The notes under the pieces were generated by a model. The model saw only the letters and a list, made by a program, of their open reading frames with translations. It was not told where the DNA came from and did not search any database. A DNA stretch of 7,356 nt from Halomonas halophila (GTDB taxonomy: Bacteria; Pseudomonadota; Gammaproteobacteria; Pseudomonadales; Halomonadaceae), in the NCBI GenBank assembly GCA_002433675.1, contig DJIP01000124.1:1-7356 (forward strand), read 5' to 3'. This document shows, in pieces, positions 5,283 to 7,356 of the stretch (positions are counted from its first letter, which is position 1; each line of letters opens with the position of its first letter). A program made the translations under genes and the position numbers.

Positions 5283-6320
5283 ATGCAAGCGATCCATCGT
5301 CTTCACGACTTTTTCACCCTGACCGGTGCCGAGGTGCGTCTCTATCATATGGGACGGCGTGTGCACCCCTGCGCGCTCGAGACCCTGGCAGACTTCGAGA
5401 GCGGCCAGGTCCCCTGGCCGGAACCCTGGCAGGGACGCGCCCGCCTGGCGCTGGTATTTCGCCTGGGTGACATGAACGACCCGCTGATCTGGTTCCTTGC
5501 GCTGCCGCTGGACGAGCAGGGCCTGTTGGACGCCGCCCAGCGAGACGCCTTCCTCGAGCGCCTGCTCTCCACCCTCGGCCGCAGTGCAGAGGCGCTGGAG
5601 CAGTCCGACGGTGGCGAGATCGATAACCTGATGAAGGACAACCCGCTGGCCTTCACCCCTTCCCTGCCCTTTCAGGCGATGCTGCACGCCCGTGCCAGCG
5701 CCGATCTGGAGCGCCCCGCCAGCGAACACCTGGAGCCGGTCGAAGCCTTCCTGTCGGGCCAGGGCGGCCACGACTGGCAGGCGCTGGGCCTGCAGGGGCT
5801 GGCCGACTATGTGGCGCGTCTCGGCCCCGAGACAGAGGCCTCGCTGGTGGCCGCTATCCCGCAGCTGCACAGCGAAGTACTGACATCGCTATGCTACTGT
5901 CTGGAACATGTAGCACTATCAGCAGAGCTTGCTCAGGCGCTACGTGAGCGCGGCGAACAGGCCGCCAGCCAGGGCGACATCGAGACCTTCTGCGCCTGTG
6001 TACGCGCCGTGGGCAACGCGCCCGACAGCCTGGCCGGTGCCTGGTTTGACGACCTGCTGGTCGATAGCGACGCCTGCGGCCCGGACACCCTTGCCGCCAT
6101 GGCCGCGCGGGGCTGGCAACACCTGGAGCACGCCGAGCGCCTGCCGCTGTTTCTGGAGCGGGTCGCCGAATGCGACGGGGCCAACTTTCTGGCCGTTGCG
6201 AGGGACCTGGCGCAGATTCCCCGGCTGCGTCTGCCGGTGCTGATGACGCTGCGTCAGGCCCCGAAGGATTCCGCCACCGCTCGCCGTCTGGCGGCGGTCA
6301 AGGGGTCAGGCGGCCATTGA
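5283..6320 (+). CDS. DUF3549 family protein
   Basis: A 345-residue protein that I recognise as the DUF3549 family of gammaproteobacteria; its function is not known. The family-like N-terminus is FFTLTGAEVRLYHMGRRVHP (about 10-29). It is followed by PWPEPWQGRARLALVF, the segment IWFLALPLDEQGLLDAAQRDAFL, and NPLAFTPSLPFQAMLHARA. Further on, DWQALGLQGLADYVARL opens a C-terminal half made of short amphipathic helices, suggestive of a helical-repeat scaffold. There is no signal peptide or membrane helix, so it is probably cytosolic. I see no catalytic motif. The start is supported by GGAGG at 5274-5278, 4 nt before the ATG, and by a promoter at 5230-5258. It is followed by rimB-like and rimK genes on the same strand after a 91-bp gap, so co-transcription is possible but not shown. 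Confidence 0.82.
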   Translation: MQAIHRLHDFFTLTGAEVRLYHMGRRVHPCALETLADFESGQVPWPEPWQGRARLALVFRLGDMNDPLIWFLALPLDEQGLLDAAQRDAFLERLLSTLGRSAEALEQSDGGEIDNLMKDNPLAFTPSLPFQAMLHARASADLERPASEHLEPVEAFLSGQGGHDWQALGLQGLADYVARLGPETEASLVAAIPQLHSEVLTSLCYCLEHVALSAELAQALRERGEQAASQGDIETFCACVRAVGNAPDSLAGAWFDDLLVDSDACGPDTLAAMAARGWQHLEHAERLPLFLERVAECDGANFLAVARDLAQIPRLRLPVLMTLRQAPKDSATARRLAAVKGSGGH

Positions 6321-6411
6321 TTCGCCTGCCCGGGTGACGTTGGTTGCCACCGCCAGCTCGACAACGGACGTCGCCAGAATAACAAGCAGCATCCCGCGAC
6401 AAGGAGAAGAC

Positions 6412-6849
6412 ATGAAGGACCTGCCCTTTCAGGCTCAGGCCGTCGTCGGTCGCCGCGAGATGGTGATCCTGCCGCAGATGCACCTGCATCTGTGTGCCAA
6501 GGTGGACACCGGCGCTCGCACCTCGGCGCTGCACGCCGAGGAGATCGAGTCCTTCGAGGAGGACGAGATTCTGTGGGTCAGCTTCGTCACCCGTGCCGGC
6601 GGCCCCGACAGTCCGTCACACCAGTACCGCATGCACCTGCATGATCGGCGCAAGGTCACCAGCTCCAACGGCCAGGCCGAGTGGCGCTACTTCATTCGCA
6701 CCCAGATGCAGATGGGGGATCTGGAATTTCCCGTCGAGCTATCCCTGACCGACCGGCGCAACATGCGCCACCCCATGCTTCTCGGTCGCCGCGCACTGCG
6801 CCGCCTGCTGGTGGCGCCCGGCGCTACCTTTCTGCACGGCGAACCCTGA
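6412..6849 (+). CDS. rimB: Retropepsin-like putative protease of the RimB / 'ATP-dependent zinc protease' family (PF05618)
   Basis: A 145-residue protein of the PF05618 family, historically labelled ATP-dependent zinc protease but built like a retroviral-type aspartic protease. The catalytic-type motif is KVDTGARTSALHA (30-42) with Asp32-Thr33-Gly34, and the C-terminal half holds the matching hydrophobic-Gly segment MLLGRRAL (122-129). As in retropepsins, one Asp per chain would require a dimer. It lies 33 nt ahead of rimK on the same strand; in Pseudomonas a protein of this family, RimB, is encoded with RimK and linked to modification of ribosomal protein S6. The ATG at 6412 is chosen because AAGGAG (6401-6406) is 5 nt upstream; the longer frame from 6334 adds 26 residues unlike the family. 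No signal peptide or membrane segment is visible. Proteolytic activity and target are unproven. Confidence 0.88.
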   Translation: MKDLPFQAQAVVGRREMVILPQMHLHLCAKVDTGARTSALHAEEIESFEEDEILWVSFVTRAGGPDSPSHQYRMHLHDRRKVTSSNGQAEWRYFIRTQMQMGDLEFPVELSLTDRRNMRHPMLLGRRALRRLLVAPGATFLHGEP

Positions 6850-6882
6850 CGGTTCCACCGCCCCTGACCTGGAGACTCGCAC

Positions 6883-7356
6883 ATGCATATCGCGCTGCTG
6901 TCCCGCAACCGCAATCTCTACTCCACTCGTCGCCTGGTGGAAGCCGCCGAACAACGCGGCCATACGGCTCGGGTGGTCGATACGCTGCGCTGCTACATGA
7001 GCATCGCTTCTCACCATCCGTCGATTCACTACAAGGGCGAGGAACTCGAGCCCTTCGACGCCGTCATCCCGCGCATCGGCTCCTCGGTCACCTTCTACGG
7101 CTGCGCCGTGCTGCGTCAGTTCGAGATGATGAACGTCACTGTGCTCAACGACAGCGTCGGTATCACCCGTTCCCGCGACAAGCTGCGCTCGCTGCAACTG
7201 CTGTCTCGCAAGGGCATCGGCCTGCCGGTGACCGGCTTCGCCCATTCTCCCGATGACATCCCTGACCTGATCACCATGGTCAAGGGCGCCCCGCTGGTGA
7301 TCAAATTGCTGGAAGGCACCCAGGGCATCGGAGTGGTGCTGGCCGAGACCAACCAG
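6883..7356 (+). CDS. rimK: RimK, ATP-grasp glutamate ligase of ribosomal protein S6 (3' end outside window)
   Basis: The first 158 codons of RimK (about 300 residues when complete); the frame is still open at the window edge. RimK is a cytosolic ATP-grasp enzyme that adds glutamate residues to the C-terminus of ribosomal protein S6 and can make short poly-alpha-glutamate chains. From memory, the sequence aligns with E. coli RimK without gaps: SIHYKG (47-52), FDAVIPRIG (58-66), FYG..VLRQFEM, then ARDK-like SRDK with Lys100, and the ATP-binding strand and glycine-rich loop [18 protein letters not shown] (138-155) with Lys141. These two lysines contact ATP in the E. coli enzyme. GGAG at 6871-6874 lies 8 nt before the ATG at 6883. 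The C-terminal half with the metal-binding and remaining ATP-grasp residues is not visible here. Confidence 0.96.
   Translation, partial: MHIALLSRNRNLYSTRRLVEAAEQRGHTARVVDTLRCYMSIASHHPSIHYKGEELEPFDAVIPRIGSSVTFYGCAVLRQFEMMNVTVLNDSVGITRSRDKLRSLQLLSRKGIGLPVTGFAHSPDDIPDLITMVKGAPLVIKLLEGTQGIGVVLAETNQ

Noticed and set aside
5081..5284. 67-codon minus-strand frame in the intergenic region
   Set aside because: It has no ribosome binding site or recognisable domain, overlaps the DUF3549 promoter and DnaA-like box, and has an Arg/Ala-rich composition typical of chance frames in GC-rich DNA.

Overview
The window looks like an ordinary chromosomal stretch from a high-GC gammaproteobacterium. An oceanospirillalean such as Halomonas or a close relative is the best guess. 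The pointers are two OmpW-type porins unusually rich in Asp and Glu (as in halophile envelopes), a YqcC-family protein, a DUF3549-family protein, and a RimK that aligns without gaps to my memory of the E. coli protein. This assignment is inference; no 16S rRNA or other definitive marker is present. I see no tRNA, rRNA, CRISPR array, insertion sequence or phage gene.

Layout. (1) Bases 1-1314, plus strand: the 3' end of one OmpW-family outer-membrane protein gene, a strong rho-independent terminator, then a complete second OmpW paralogue. The second gene has its own control region: an FNR/Anr-type box lying exactly 41.5 bp upstream of the start site predicted from a -10 element, followed by a 12-bp tandem repeat in the predicted 5' untranslated leader. 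(2) A very stable hairpin at 1335-1375 separates the porins from a convergent minus-strand block. (3) Bases 1481-4803, minus strand, read right to left: a three-gene polar amino acid importer resembling cystine importers (periplasmic binding protein, permease, ATPase, with an ATGA overlap between the last two), then a yqcC-like gene and a gamma-glutamylcyclotransferase-like gene. (4) Bases 4804-5282: a divergent control region. It holds a perfect TATAAT covered by a 30-bp inverted repeat for the importer, two inverted DnaA-box-like sites 42 bp apart, and a good sigma-70 promoter for the rightward gene. (5) Bases 5283-7356, plus strand: a DUF3549-family gene, a retropepsin-like RimB-type gene, and the first half of rimK, cut by the window edge.

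How the genes work together. The importer trio is a clear functional unit for amino acid uptake, most likely cystine. The rimB-rimK pair belongs to the RimK system, in which RimK ligates glutamate residues to the C-terminus of ribosomal protein S6. The ompW paralogues are probably linked to oxygen availability, at least for the second copy. I found no convincing undescribed multi-gene system. The points most worth a second look are regulatory: the FNR-box geometry with the leader repeat, the operator over the importer promoter, and the helically phased DnaA-box pair.
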